A DNA stretch of 64,000 bases from Thermoguttaceae bacterium. Lineage in GTDB: Bacteria > Planctomycetota > Planctomycetia > Pirellulales > Thermoguttaceae. Shown piece by piece: positions 55,220 through 64,000 of the stretch. The stretch is taken from contig JAFSMO010000016.1 in assembly GCA_017447865.1 (NCBI GenBank), positions 62,001 to 126,000 on the forward strand, read 5' to 3'. Within the stretch, counting starts at the first letter, position 1. Every line of letters begins with the position of its first letter. A program made the position numbers and the translations under genes. The notes below the pieces were generated by a model. It saw nothing but the letters and a program-made list of their open reading frames with translations. It made no database searches and was not told where the DNA came from.

Positions 55220-55308
55220 CGAATAATGAAAAGAGAAAAATGAAGAAAAACCCACCTCATTTTTCATTTTCCAAATTTCATTATTCGTTATTCGTTATTC
55301 ATTATTCA
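55220..55308 (+). repeat. Leader hairpin and heptamer array
   Basis: A 12-bp perfect inverted repeat (55220-55231 with 55276-55287) and an inner 8-bp stem (55236-55243 with 55258-55265) form a long hairpin. Four ttattcg/ttattca heptamers follow at 55281-55308, just before the beta-helix gene. Both lie inside the transcribed leader. Confidence 0.6.
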
Positions 55309-55327
55309 TTCTTTCCACCCTCCTGCC

Positions 55328-57910
55328 ATGCACTACTTCACCAAATTTGTTTTCGTTCTGTTCTTCGCGGCCTCGCTGCCGGCTTTGGCCGCGGAGATTT
55401 CCCTCACTCACAGCGACGGCGGCGACTGCCAGACCTTCGCGCAGGCGCAGAAACTCTGGCGCGACGCCCAGAAAAACGCCCAAGCCGGCGAAACCGTCAC
55501 GGTCCTGATCGGCCCCGGCGATTGGTACTTCGACGAAACGCTCGAAATCGGCCCCGAGGACCGCCGCGTCCCGCTCGTTTTCCGGGCCGCCGACCCGAAG
55601 AACCCGCCGCGTCTGCTCGGGAGCCACCCCATTCCGGCCGAAAGTTGGAAAAAGGTCCGGACTCGTTCCGGCGTCAGTCTGCTTCAGGCGCCGCTTCCCG
55701 AGGAGATCCTTGGGAAATTCGAGGGGCCTGGAGCGCTTTTCTCGGATTTGAAAGACTTTCCCGCGAACGGTCTGTTTCCGTACCGGCGCGCACGTCACCC
55801 CGACCCGGATCTGAGTCAGGACCCGATGCGGCACGGTTTCTTTTACGTGGGCCGCGCGATGGACCCGACCGGGAAGCTCGGCGGGTCGGTCGGCTGCATC
55901 CATAACGTCGGGGACACGCTGGTCTATGAGGTCGAACTTCCCGAGGACGGCGACTACACCGTCTGGGCGTTCTACGCGCAGAATAATCACGTGGAAGACG
56001 CCGGAAAGAATTTCACGCTGGAAATCGCGGAGTTTGAGCCGAACGCCGACTCGAAAGCCCTGCGTCACGCGCAGTCTTTCGCCAAAAAACTGGCCGAGCT
56101 GAACCCGAAGGCCGCGGCGGCGTTCGTCCCGAAAGAGGGCGGCTGGTCGCAAGACCCCGTCCCGATGCAGGGTCTGGACGATACGGGGTCGTGGACGGTG
56201 AAACGCTGGGCGAAAACCGCCACTTTTTCGTGTAAAAAAGGCCCCGCGCTTCTGAAATGGATGAACCGGAAAGGTTTGGGGTTAAATCTGGGCGGGCTGA
56301 TCCTCGCGAAAAATCCCGACTGGAAACCAAACGCAACGCTCGAAGACCCAACGGGCCAGCCGCTCGTCGTGATCTCCGCCGAATCGTTCGTCATCGGGAT
56401 CGGGCCGCAACTCTCGTTCGACTCCAGGGGAGGCTCCCCGAAAAAGTTCGGCATGCCGCCGGGAGAACTTCCCGCCCGCTGGGCTGATCCGGCGCTTGAA
56501 ATGCACATTTTCCAGAGCGGGTCGTGCCACGCGTTCAAGGAGATCGTTCAGGTCGAGGCGATCGACGAGGAAACCGGCGTCGTTTCTCTTGCCGGGCCGG
56601 AAGCGACCGCAACGCTTAACAAAGGGGACCGTTTTTACCTCGAAAACCGGTTTGAGTTCCTCTCCCAGCCGGGCGAGTGGTTCCTCAACCGGGAGACCGG
56701 GACCTTGAGCGTCTGCCCGATCAAGGCCCCTGAAAACGTGAAAAAGCCGATCGAGTACCGTTTCGCGGTCCTGGGGACGCTTTTCAGCGTGAACTCCGGG
56801 GAAAATGAAGAGGCCTTGGCGCCAGTCCGTTTTGAAGGGCTGAACTTTGCCGAAACGGCGCACACGCGGCAGGATTCCTGCATCGGGTACTCCATGGGTG
56901 CGCGGGGCGTGATCGAGCTCGACGAAACGTCCGGCGTGACCGTTTCCAACTGCTCGTTCATGGACGTCGGGCGCTACGCAGTCCGGATCCGGGGCGGGAA
57001 TGGAAACGCGGTGAAAAAATGCCGCCTCCTGCGGTCGGCTCAGGGCGGCGTGCTCATCATGAACGGCTCGAGCCAAAACGTCGTGGAAGACTGCGATTTC
57101 CGCGAGCTTGGCCTAGATTACAAGCACATCGGCGGCGTGGTCCTGGAACGGGGAGCCTCGGAAAACCTCGTGAGCCACTGCACGATCAACGGCTCAAGCC
57201 GGTACGGCATTTCGATGAAGAACGCCGGCGGGAAAAACGTCATTGAGTTCAACGACGTCTGGAACACCAGCCGCGAAACGAACGATACGGGCGCGATCGA
57301 AGTGACGCAGGGCGACCGGAATTTCCGCAGCGGCTCGATCATCCGGAACAATCGCGTCGTGAACTCCATCGGGTACTCCTGCGCCGGGCCGGAAAAGCCG
57401 CTTTTCTTCTCGTGGGGGATCTACCTCGATTCGTTCGCCGGCGGGTACACCGTCGAGAACAATTACGTGTACGGCACGAGCCACGGCGGGTTCATGTTCC
57501 AGGGCGGAAAAGGAAACACGGTCCGGAACAATATTTTCCGCGCCTCCAGCCTGAATAACGGGCACTTCACGAACTTCCTGAAGAACCCGGAGGACCTCGA
57601 ATTCTCGCACAACATCGTGACGTTCGACGAGCCGGAGGCCCATCTGTTCTCGCTGGGCGCCGGGATCGAAGAGTCGATGAAACTCTGCGACTTCAACCTG
57701 ATCTGGTGCTCTGCCGCCCCGATCGGGCAAATTTCGGGCTGGGAGCAGTGGAAGAAACTGGGCTTTGACGAGCACGGCATTTCGGCCGACCCGCTTTTCC
57801 TCCATCCCGAGAAACACGACGGCCTGCTGAAACCCGAAAGCCCCGCGTGGAAACTGGGGTTCAAGGCGATCGACCTTTCAACCGTCGGAGCAAGACTTAA
57901 TCAGGAGTAA
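55328..57910 (+). CDS. Secreted right-handed parallel beta-helix protein
   Basis: An 860-residue exported protein with a signal peptide (residues 1-21, ending LPALA). Early residues (about 60-110) resemble the start of pectate-lyase-superfamily proteins. The second half (about 500-790) has parallel beta-helix repeats (GVTVSNCSFMDVGRYAVRIRGG, NVVEDCDFRELG, NTVRNNIFRASS). A middle beta-sandwich insert may be a carbohydrate-binding domain. It is probably a polysaccharide lyase or glycosidase; catalytic residues cannot be assigned. A TIM-barrel isomerase-like gene follows by 6 bp. Confidence 0.82.
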   Translation: MHYFTKFVFVLFFAASLPALAAEISLTHSDGGDCQTFAQAQKLWRDAQKNAQAGETVTVLIGPGDWYFDETLEIGPEDRRVPLVFRAADPKNPPRLLGSHPIPAESWKKVRTRSGVSLLQAPLPEEILGKFEGPGALFSDLKDFPANGLFPYRRARHPDPDLSQDPMRHGFFYVGRAMDPTGKLGGSVGCIHNVGDTLVYEVELPEDGDYTVWAFYAQNNHVEDAGKNFTLEIAEFEPNADSKALRHAQSFAKKLAELNPKAAAAFVPKEGGWSQDPVPMQGLDDTGSWTVKRWAKTATFSCKKGPALLKWMNRKGLGLNLGGLILAKNPDWKPNATLEDPTGQPLVVISAESFVIGIGPQLSFDSRGGSPKKFGMPPGELPARWADPALEMHIFQSGSCHAFKEIVQVEAIDEETGVVSLAGPEATATLNKGDRFYLENRFEFLSQPGEWFLNRETGTLSVCPIKAPENVKKPIEYRFAVLGTLFSVNSGENEEALAPVRFEGLNFAETAHTRQDSCIGYSMGARGVIELDETSGVTVSNCSFMDVGRYAVRIRGGNGNAVKKCRLLRSAQGGVLIMNGSSQNVVEDCDFRELGLDYKHIGGVVLERGASENLVSHCTINGSSRYGISMKNAGGKNVIEFNDVWNTSRETNDTGAIEVTQGDRNFRSGSIIRNNRVVNSIGYSCAGPEKPLFFSWGIYLDSFAGGYTVENNYVYGTSHGGFMFQGGKGNTVRNNIFRASSLNNGHFTNFLKNPEDLEFSHNIVTFDEPEAHLFSLGAGIEESMKLCDFNLIWCSAAPIGQISGWEQWKKLGFDEHGISADPLFLHPEKHDGLLKPESPAWKLGFKAIDLSTVGARLNQE

Positions 57911-57916
57911 AAGAAG

Positions 57917-58783
57917 ATGAAGCGTTTTTTATTCATTGGCGCGCTAGTCCTGGCTTTCGCCGCGGCTTCGTCGGCCAGAGCGGAACAGTTCAAAGGCCAG
58001 GTCGGGCTCCAGATGTACAGCGTGCGGAGCGTCGCCGAGGACGACATGGAAGCGGCGATGAAACTCGCGTCGGAGCTCGGTTTCACGATCGTCGAGGCCA
58101 ACCGCCTTTACAAAACGACGGCCGAGGAGTACAAAGCCCTGCTCGACAAATACGGGCTGAAACCGGTCTGCAAGAACCAGGCGTGGAAAATGTACGAGAC
58201 CGAAGAGGGCATTCAGGAAGTGATCCGGGAAGCGAAACTCTTCGGGATCCGTTACGTCGGCGTGGCGTGGTACCCGCACGGTTTTTGGGGACTCACCGAG
58301 TCGGAAGCGCTCGCCGCCGCGAAGCGGTTCAACGAGATCGGGGAGCGGTTCAGCCGCGAAGGGATGATTTTCGTGTACCATAATCACGGCTACGAGTTCC
58401 GCCCGTGGAAGAACGGGAAGCCCGGCGAGACCATTTTCGACCTTCTGGTTCAGAAGACCGACCCGCGCTGGGTCACGTTCAACATGGACGTGACGTGGAT
58501 GATTTTCCCCGGCGCCGACCCGGTGCACTACCTGCGCAAGTACCCGGACCGGTTTCGTCTGATGCACCTGAAAGACCTGAAAAAAGGGGTGAAAGGAGAT
58601 TTTTCCGGAACGACTTCCACGAAGAATGACGTCGCCCTGGGGACCGGTCAGGCCAATTTCCCGGAAATCCTCAAAGCCGCGCAGGAGGCCGGAGTCGAGT
58701 ACTACCTGATCGAAGATGAGTCGGACGATTTCCGGACGCAGATCCCGAAAAGCATGAAGTACCTGAAAAGCGTCTCGTGGTGA
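57917..58783 (+). CDS. Secreted sugar phosphate isomerase/epimerase-like TIM barrel
   Basis: A 288-residue protein of the xylose-isomerase-like TIM-barrel family, exported by a signal peptide (about residues 1-22, ending SARAE). The motif YHNHGYEF near residue 155 and metal-binding acidic residues further on (EDESDDF) are typical. Family members isomerise or epimerise sugars and inositols; secreted ones are common in planctomycetes. AGGAG overlaps the upstream stop, so it is coupled to the beta-helix gene. The substrate is unknown. Confidence 0.9.
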   Translation: MKRFLFIGALVLAFAAASSARAEQFKGQVGLQMYSVRSVAEDDMEAAMKLASELGFTIVEANRLYKTTAEEYKALLDKYGLKPVCKNQAWKMYETEEGIQEVIREAKLFGIRYVGVAWYPHGFWGLTESEALAAAKRFNEIGERFSREGMIFVYHNHGYEFRPWKNGKPGETIFDLLVQKTDPRWVTFNMDVTWMIFPGADPVHYLRKYPDRFRLMHLKDLKKGVKGDFSGTTSTKNDVALGTGQANFPEILKAAQEAGVEYYLIEDESDDFRTQIPKSMKYLKSVSW

Positions 58784-58807
58784 AAAGCGTCTCGCGGCAA
58801 GAAAACG

Positions 58808-58838
58808 AAAGGACCCGCCAAACCGACGGGTCCTTTTT
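58808..58838. terminator. Bidirectional terminator
   Basis: A perfect 10-bp stem (58808-58817 with 58827-58836) with T tract on the right lies between the convergent 57917 and 58870 genes. Confidence 0.88.
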
Positions 58839-58869
58839 CTTAGAAATCTTTTACTTTAGCGTGGTTCGA

Positions 58870-61800
58870 TCAGTGCGTCGAACTCGGACCGGGCTGGGCG
58901 GCCATGACGCCTGAACCCGCGTTCTGCGGGAGGTTCGCCGCAATGTCCGCAACGCCGGAACCCGTGAAGTCACCCACGACCGGGCGTCCGTTCGGGACAT
59001 GGTGATGAACGTGCGCGACCGACGAATCCATCACGCCTTTGCCTTCCACGTCAAGCACAAACTCGCCGCGGCGGTAAACGCCGACTTTGGAAACTTCCGA
59101 GTGATCCCACTTCCCGACGACCGGAATGTCGCCCGGCTCGCCAAAGACGAATTCTTTGTCCGCCGAGGTGAAGCGTCCATCACCGTCGTAGTCGAGGGTC
59201 CACTTCCCGTTATTATACACACCGACGCTCGCAACGCCGTCACCGTTCCAGTCGCCCGCGACCGCGATGTCGCCCGGCTTGCCGAACTGGAAGACGTGGT
59301 CCACCACTTCACGGCGGAGAATTCCGTCGCGATGGGCTTTCACATAGTAGTGGCCTTTGTTCTCGGTCGGGATATTCTTGTACGTTCCGATCAGCTGGTT
59401 TTCCGCGTCCGGAAGACCGTATTCGTGAATGACGAGTTCACGGTCACCATCCCACGGCGTGCCGAAGACGCCGACGTCCGCTTTTCCGTCACCGTTCCAG
59501 TCGCCGACGATCGGCTGGTCGCCGCGTTCGCCGAGTTTCACCCACAGGTCGTAGTCGTCCCACTGACGGTTTCCGTTCAGGTCGATGAACCAGAAACCAT
59601 CGGTGAAGATCGCGAATTCATCGACGCCGTCGCCGTTGAAGTCACCGGCCAAGAGGCGTGCGCTGCGCAGTTCTTCCGTCGTCCAGACGCGGCTGGGGTC
59701 CAACCCCTCGGCCAGCATTTGACGAACACGGATCAACGCGCGGCCTTCCCAGGAATTCGGGTCGAAACTGGTCAGGTCAAGGTTTCCAATATGCAGGTAG
59801 TTGGCGTAAGCCGCCGCGTTGGCCTGAGCCGCCAAAGCACTCGCGTTGGCATTTGCGAAAGCGTCCGCGTTGGCGTAGGCGTTCACGTTTCCATTCGCAT
59901 CGGCCAGGATGGACGAAGCAGCGTTTCCAGCTGCGTTCCCCATGATTCCCGCCGCACCAGCAGCACCCGCCGCAGCCGCCAGAGAAGCCGAGCTTCCGGA
60001 ACCAAGCACTGCGAGGTGGAAAGCCGCTCCGCCACCGCCGGAACCGCCAAGGGAAAGACCCGTGGAGTTCCCGAAGTTCGGCATATAGCTGTTTCCAATG
60101 ACCGGCGCGGAACCTCCGCCAGAGTGATAAACCGGCGCGGGCGGAGTGATCGGCGTAATGTTTCCTCCCGGTTCGGGCTTCTTCTCCCACACGACTTTGA
60201 TTTCGCTGAAGTTGTACTCGACGCCGTGGTCGCCCCAGTTCAGCTCAATATTGTAAAGTTTGTCGCCGTCCGGCATAAGCGGAGTGCCGCCCAGATCGCC
60301 CGGCGTGTCGATGCCGTCTTTGAACTGGGTCGGATGGACCTCGAAAATCTGATACTGACCCGGGGTCAGATCCAGGAATTCGTAGTAACCGTTGGCGTTG
60401 GTGGTCGTCCGTGCGACTTCGTTCCCATTGGAATCCTGAAGGATCAGCGTGATCCCGGCCAGCATCGTGTCGTCGGCGCTCCGGATACCGGGATACAGTT
60501 CCCACAGATTCGCGGGTAATTTATCGCCTTCCTTGAGCACGAGGTCCGGACCATCTTTGAAGACGTAACCGGAAATGGAGCATCTTTCGTATTCCACTTC
60601 CCAGAAGTCGTAATGAATTCCGACATCGTTGGAGAACAGGCAAATGTCACCAAGGTAGTCATTCCCAAGGACGACCCCGCGTTTCACGCCGTCCACCGTA
60701 CCGACGCGCTCGCCACCGTCTTCGAATTCGATCGGCTGATGCTCGTAGATCTGGTACTCGCCCGGCAGCAGTTCGGTGAATTCGTAGTAGCCGTCTTTAT
60801 CCGTGTAGGCCGTAGCAATGACCATGCCGTATTCGTTCTCCAGGTCGATCTGAACGCCCTCAAGGAGTTCATCGATCCAGGAGTCGTATTGGTCGTTTTT
60901 GTTGACGTCGAACCAGACGATACCGGAGATCTCGCAGGGACGGTATTCGGAGAAATTGTTCTGAATGCTGTCCTCACCGCCAAAGATCGTGATGTCGGAG
61001 AGCTCGTTGACGCTGATCTGCGTTCCGACGGGCCAACCATCGATGGTCCCTACGAACGAAGTGACGTCTCTGTAACCGTTCGGCTGAATTTCCAGCACGC
61101 GGTAGGTTCCCGCTTCAACGTCGAATGAGTAGTGGCCGTTCTCATCGGTGTAATCGGTCTGGACCCACTCGTATTTTCCGGTATACTCATTGAGTTGGTA
61201 GAGGCGGATCTCCACGTCCTCGATGTACTCGTCGATTCCCGCGCGGTACTGCGTTCCGGTCGCGGTCATATCTTCCCAGACGTTTCCGGAAAGGGTACAC
61301 GGAAGCTCGACCTGCAGGTCAGAGGCAAAGGCCGCGGCCGTGTACACTTCCTGGTTTTTTCCATTCCTGCCGACGGAGTATTCGTTCAGGTACCCTTCGT
61401 CCGGCAGACCCGCAATTTCCACGTAGTTCGGGATCGTTGAGAAAACATCCACGTAACCAAGTTCGTCTTCGATGTTCAGCGTGTAGTAGTTGGCGTGCTC
61501 GAATTTCGCTTTGAAAGTCGAGGACAATTCATACTCGCCGGCTTCCGCGACCGCCACGGTTTTGCTGTTTAACCCTGCCGTGATGACCTGGTCCACGTCG
61601 CAGGAGATGATCAGGACGTCACCCGCGGTGAAGCCTTTCAGATCGATCGTAAGCTGGGTCGAGTCCGAGCTGATCTTGTAGCCCAGAACTTCGTAATCGT
61701 CAGAGGGCAGGATCTCGAACGGGCTGTAGCCGTACACGCCCTGGCCTTGGTCGATGAAGCAGTAACTTCCGTCGTCCCAGCGAGCCATGTCGATCGTGAC

Positions 61801-62013
61801 CTGGGTCATTTCCGTGCCTTCCGCACCGCCCTGGAACGCGACGTAGATGTAGTCCGGAGCAGAGTCTTCACCGGAATAAACTTCGGTTCCGGCGCCTTCG
61901 TAGTACACCGTTCCAACATCGATCGGGCTGGCGCTGAGCAGGCAGCGGTTTTCCAGCAGTTCCATTCCTTTCAGAACGTGGTGAAACATTTTTTTGGTAT
62001 TTTTGGCAGTCAT
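58870..62013 (-). CDS. Planctomycete surface protein with B-type repeats and FG-GAP/VCBS-like repeats
   Basis: A 1047-residue surface protein. The N-terminus holds the planctomycete export signature GMELLENRCLLSA. Residues about 60-250 are beta-rich. Three SdrD/Cna B-type domains follow (starting about 257, 362 and 480), each with a GYYEF- or HYSF-type core and a repeated YQIxEHxP motif. A Gly/Ala/Asn-rich linker (about 630-745) leads to C-terminal repeats with Ca-binding-like DFNGDGVDE, DWNGDGKAD and DWNGDGVAS blades (about 785-1010), which resemble FG-GAP/VCBS or integrin-like propeller repeats. A cell-surface or matrix role is likely. It lies 63 bp downstream of the WD40 gene and is probably cotranscribed. 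Confidence 0.85.
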   Translation of the reverse strand: MTAKNTKKMFHHVLKGMELLENRCLLSASPIDVGTVYYEGAGTEVYSGEDSAPDYIYVAFQGGAEGTEMTQVTIDMARWDDGSYCFIDQGQGVYGYSPFEILPSDDYEVLGYKISSDSTQLTIDLKGFTAGDVLIISCDVDQVITAGLNSKTVAVAEAGEYELSSTFKAKFEHANYYTLNIEDELGYVDVFSTIPNYVEIAGLPDEGYLNEYSVGRNGKNQEVYTAAAFASDLQVELPCTLSGNVWEDMTATGTQYRAGIDEYIEDVEIRLYQLNEYTGKYEWVQTDYTDENGHYSFDVEAGTYRVLEIQPNGYRDVTSFVGTIDGWPVGTQISVNELSDITIFGGEDSIQNNFSEYRPCEISGIVWFDVNKNDQYDSWIDELLEGVQIDLENEYGMVIATAYTDKDGYYEFTELLPGEYQIYEHQPIEFEDGGERVGTVDGVKRGVVLGNDYLGDICLFSNDVGIHYDFWEVEYERCSISGYVFKDGPDLVLKEGDKLPANLWELYPGIRSADDTMLAGITLILQDSNGNEVARTTTNANGYYEFLDLTPGQYQIFEVHPTQFKDGIDTPGDLGGTPLMPDGDKLYNIELNWGDHGVEYNFSEIKVVWEKKPEPGGNITPITPPAPVYHSGGGSAPVIGNSYMPNFGNSTGLSLGGSGGGGAAFHLAVLGSGSSASLAAAAGAAGAAGIMGNAAGNAASSILADANGNVNAYANADAFANANASALAAQANAAAYANYLHIGNLDLTSFDPNSWEGRALIRVRQMLAEGLDPSRVWTTEELRSARLLAGDFNGDGVDEFAIFTDGFWFIDLNGNRQWDDYDLWVKLGERGDQPIVGDWNGDGKADVGVFGTPWDGDRELVIHEYGLPDAENQLIGTYKNIPTENKGHYYVKAHRDGILRREVVDHVFQFGKPGDIAVAGDWNGDGVASVGVYNNGKWTLDYDGDGRFTSADKEFVFGEPGDIPVVGKWDHSEVSKVGVYRRGEFVLDVEGKGVMDSSVAHVHHHVPNGRPVVGDFTGSGVADIAANLPQNAGSGVMAAQPGPSSTH

Positions 62014-62076
62014 TTTCGTATCGATCCTAAAAAAATGATTTATTGCTCGTTCAACGAACGGTCAGAACGACCAGGC

Positions 62077-63120
62077 TCAACGAACGACCGGAACCTCCGA
62101 GATGGCCATGTCCTGCGTCTGCCACTTCCAGAAACGGACGGTGGAGTCAAAACCACAGGAGATCAGCGTCTGATTCACTTCATCCCACAAAAGATCGGCG
62201 ACCGTTCCTTTGTGTTCGCTCAAAATGTACGTCGGCTGACTGTCCGCTGAACGCAGATTCCAGACACAAATCAGATTGCTTGCCGCACCTGCCGCGACCG
62301 TATCCGAACCGCAGAAGGTCAGCGAGGTGACTTTTCCGGAGGGGAAATCCAGCTCACGAACGAACGAGAAGTCCTTCATGGACCAGATATAGATTTTCTT
62401 GTCTTCGCCGCCCGTGGCGAGGTATTTGCCGTCTTCGCTGAATGCGATGGCCCAAACCCGGCGGGTGTGACGGCTCAGGTCAGTCCGAATACGACCCGTT
62501 CCCATGTCGAACAGACGAACGTTTCCGTCACGGCCAGCGGCGGCGACGTAACGCGAATCGGAGCTGAACTGAACGCTGCGCTGGTCGGTGCAGGTCGTCG
62601 GGAAGGGACGCGGCTGGCTCATAACACGACCCGTTGCGGTTTCGTAAATGAAGACCAACGCATCGTAACCAACGACCGCCATACGTGCGCTGCTCTTTGG
62701 CTCAAACGCGATGGCACGGACCGCTGTACGGGCGCTTTCGAACTGCATGAGGCGCTCGTAAGTCTTCGCGTCGTAGCAGTAGAGCTGATTATCCATTCCG
62801 CCCGTGACGAACGTCTCGCCGTCCGGGCTGAACTTCACCGCACGAACCCAGTCCCGCTGGTCGTTCAGTGTATGCTTGAGGTGACCATCAGCGACGTTCC
62901 AAATCCGGGCCTTGTGGTCATCACCCACCGTCACGAGAGTCTGACCGTCTTTGCTGATTGAGAGGCCCGTCACGACCGGCGCGCGGCCCTCCGAAGTAAT
63001 GGGTTCCATCTGAATGGTTTTGTAAGATGAAACCAGCATCGGCTCCGCCGAAACAAAAGATGCAAACCCTAAAATCAATAGGGTCAAGAAGCAAACTCCA
63101 AAGGAACTGAATTTTCTCAT
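62077..63120 (-). CDS. Secreted WD40-repeat protein
   Basis: A 347-residue beta-propeller protein exported by a signal peptide (MRKFSSFGVCFLTLLILGFA, ending VSAEP). Six or seven WD40 repeats span about residues 45-340 (SISKDGQTLVTVGDDHKARIW, VKFSPDGETFVTGGMDNQLY, AFSEDGKYLATGGEDKKIYIW). WD40 propellers act as protein-binding platforms; a periplasmic or surface scaffold is inferred. The ATG at 63120 is chosen because AAGGA lies 9 nt upstream and it gives a normal signal peptide; an earlier start at 63177 is unlikely. Confidence 0.88.
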   Translation of the reverse strand: MRKFSSFGVCFLTLLILGFASFVSAEPMLVSSYKTIQMEPITSEGRAPVVTGLSISKDGQTLVTVGDDHKARIWNVADGHLKHTLNDQRDWVRAVKFSPDGETFVTGGMDNQLYCYDAKTYERLMQFESARTAVRAIAFEPKSSARMAVVGYDALVFIYETATGRVMSQPRPFPTTCTDQRSVQFSSDSRYVAAAGRDGNVRLFDMGTGRIRTDLSRHTRRVWAIAFSEDGKYLATGGEDKKIYIWSMKDFSFVRELDFPSGKVTSLTFCGSDTVAAGAASNLICVWNLRSADSQPTYILSEHKGTVADLLWDEVNQTLISCGFDSTVRFWKWQTQDMAISEVPVVR

Positions 63121-63362
63121 AATCGGAATCCTTGATTTCCACAAAATTATAAAGTCTCGCCTCTTTATCATCGTCAATTAACAGTTCCGGTCTTGAGCAA
63201 AAGTGGGATTTTTTACAATTTGCCGATTATGTGAACGTTGCACAGAGAAACTGGGGAAACTTTTTAAAAATATAGGAAATTTGAACAGAATGAATAAAGT
63301 TTAATAATTAATAAAAATTTGCGGGAAAGACTAAAGTCAAATTTTGTTTCAGCCCCTCCCGC

Positions 63363-63390
63363 TTGTTTTTTTTCTGCCATCGATTATAAT
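63363..63390 (+). promoter_or_regulatory. Possible promoter of the rightmost gene
   Basis: TTGTTT (63363-63368) and a perfect TATAAT (63385-63390) are 16 bp apart in the 362-bp gap between divergent genes. I see no gene in the rest of the gap. Confidence 0.5.
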
Positions 63391-63482
63391 TAAGGAATAT
63401 AGTGAATATTGAAAAGGTTTGACGATCGAATTAGTCCGGTGGTTTCTTTCAAAAATCCACTCCTTTCCTCAGAGGTGAAAAA

Positions 63483-64000
63483 ATGCGAACTCGCCCCGTT
63501 TTGAAAATCCTGGTTTTGCTGGCTTTTGGTTTTGGTTTTTTATGTTTGACCTCCTCCGTGACTTCCGTTCAGGCACAGTCCCGCTCGGGAAAGAATTCCG
63601 CGCGAAAACTGATGAACGAAATGTCCGAATCCGAAGACGATGGTTTTGAGTTTAATTTTGACTCGGATGACTCGGACGACTCGGACGACTCAAGCGACTC
63701 GATCGACTCGAGCGACTCGAAATCGAAAAAGAGCACAAAAAACAAAGAAGGGGCCAAATCGTCCAAGTCGTCAAAAAACTCCAAATCGTCAAAAAAATCC
63801 AAAACTTCCGAGAAGGCAGAGAAAGCCGAAAAGTCGAAAAAGTCGGCTCCCGTGAAGGAAAAGAACACGGCGGAGAAGAAGAACAGAGGAAAGAAAGTGG
63901 AACCGGTCGAGGAAGATACGCGAACGCCCGAGGAAAAAGAGCAGGAGCGGATGGCGTACTACAAAGAAACCGGCATTTGGCGCTGGCCCGAGTTGACCGA
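63483..64000 (+). CDS. Secreted protein with DSD-rich acidic and Lys/Ser-rich basic region (3' end missing)
   Basis: The frame from the ATG at 63483 stays open to the right edge, so 172 residues are visible. A signal peptide (about 1-32, ending VQAQS) is followed by an acidic stretch of Asp/Ser repeats (DSDDSDDSDDSSDS, about residues 60-78) and then a long Lys/Ser/Glu-rich stretch. Near the window end it becomes more ordinary (MAYYKETGIWRWPELTE), which suggests a folded domain beyond the edge. Such acidic and basic low-complexity segments could bind calcium or polyanions; no function can be named. GAGGTG lies before the ATG. Confidence 0.75.
   Translation, partial: MRTRPVLKILVLLAFGFGFLCLTSSVTSVQAQSRSGKNSARKLMNEMSESEDDGFEFNFDSDDSDDSDDSSDSIDSSDSKSKKSTKNKEGAKSSKSSKNSKSSKKSKTSEKAEKAEKSKKSAPVKEKNTAEKKNRGKKVEPVEEDTRTPEEKEQERMAYYKETGIWRWPELT

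Noticed and set aside
63569..63868. A 99-codon minus-strand frame rich in Ser/Glu/Leu
   Set aside because: It is the reverse of the DSD- and Lys/Ser-rich repeats of the plus-strand gene starting at 63483.

Overview
The window looks like the chromosome of a planctomycete (Planctomycetota), probably an anaerobic host- or gut-associated one. Two surface proteins carry the planctomycete N-terminal signature of the LExRxLLS type (SLESRELPS near 6120, LLENRCLLSA near 61930). Two others end in PEP-CTERM tails. A lipid A gene (lpxC) and an OmpH/Skp-like chaperone support a Gram-negative-type outer membrane. Secreted glycan-degrading proteins with Gfo/Idh oxidoreductases and a DUF4838 protein are also typical of planctomycetes and lentisphaerae. 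The lifestyle is inferred; no rRNA or tRNA gene was seen to place the organism more closely.

Layout. 1-1393 is the 3' end of a PEP-CTERM surface protein, followed by a 190-bp hairpin-rich repeat and a strong bidirectional terminator. 1643-5845 (minus) is a paaK - uracil-DNA glycosylase - coaX - FemAB-like operon. 6062-6823 is a small surface protein. 6840-10979 (minus) is a rho - ribH - nusB - ftsY operon, and serA lies at 11261-12880 (minus). 13113-18730 is a three-gene secreted glycan-degradation operon (glycoside hydrolase, DUF4838 protein, Tat-exported Gfo/Idh). 18899-23677 is an RND efflux adaptor/pump pair. Next come an OmpH-like chaperone (23956), a second PEP-CTERM protein (24968-28120), lpxC and a secreted HExxH protein (29067). 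30459-38477 (minus) holds a ROK kinase fusion, an SDR, an inositol-monophosphatase-like enzyme, an unknown protein, a Gfo/Idh enzyme, an asparagine-synthase-like protein lacking Cys2, and a hexapeptide acyltransferase. 38524-45375 (minus) holds three unrecognised envelope proteins. hemB, a condensation-domain protein, a three-domain Hpt / 5-FTHF cyclo-ligase / CoaE fusion, a HAD phosphatase, a nucleotide-sugar epimerase and gyrA fill 45687-55060. 55328-58783 is a second secreted glycan operon (beta-helix protein and xylose-isomerase-like TIM barrel). 58870-63120 (minus) encodes a WD40 protein and a 1047-residue B-repeat/FG-GAP-like surface protein. A partial secreted DSD-rich protein runs off the right edge.

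The least ordinary things here are the single-frame Hpt-FCL-CoaE fusion, a ROK kinase with an apparent MTH938-like C-terminal domain, a Rho protein whose arginine finger and other ATP-site positions are replaced, an acidic insert in the GyrA C-terminal domain, the unrecognised envelope-protein trio, and heptamer repeat arrays just upstream of at least four start codons.
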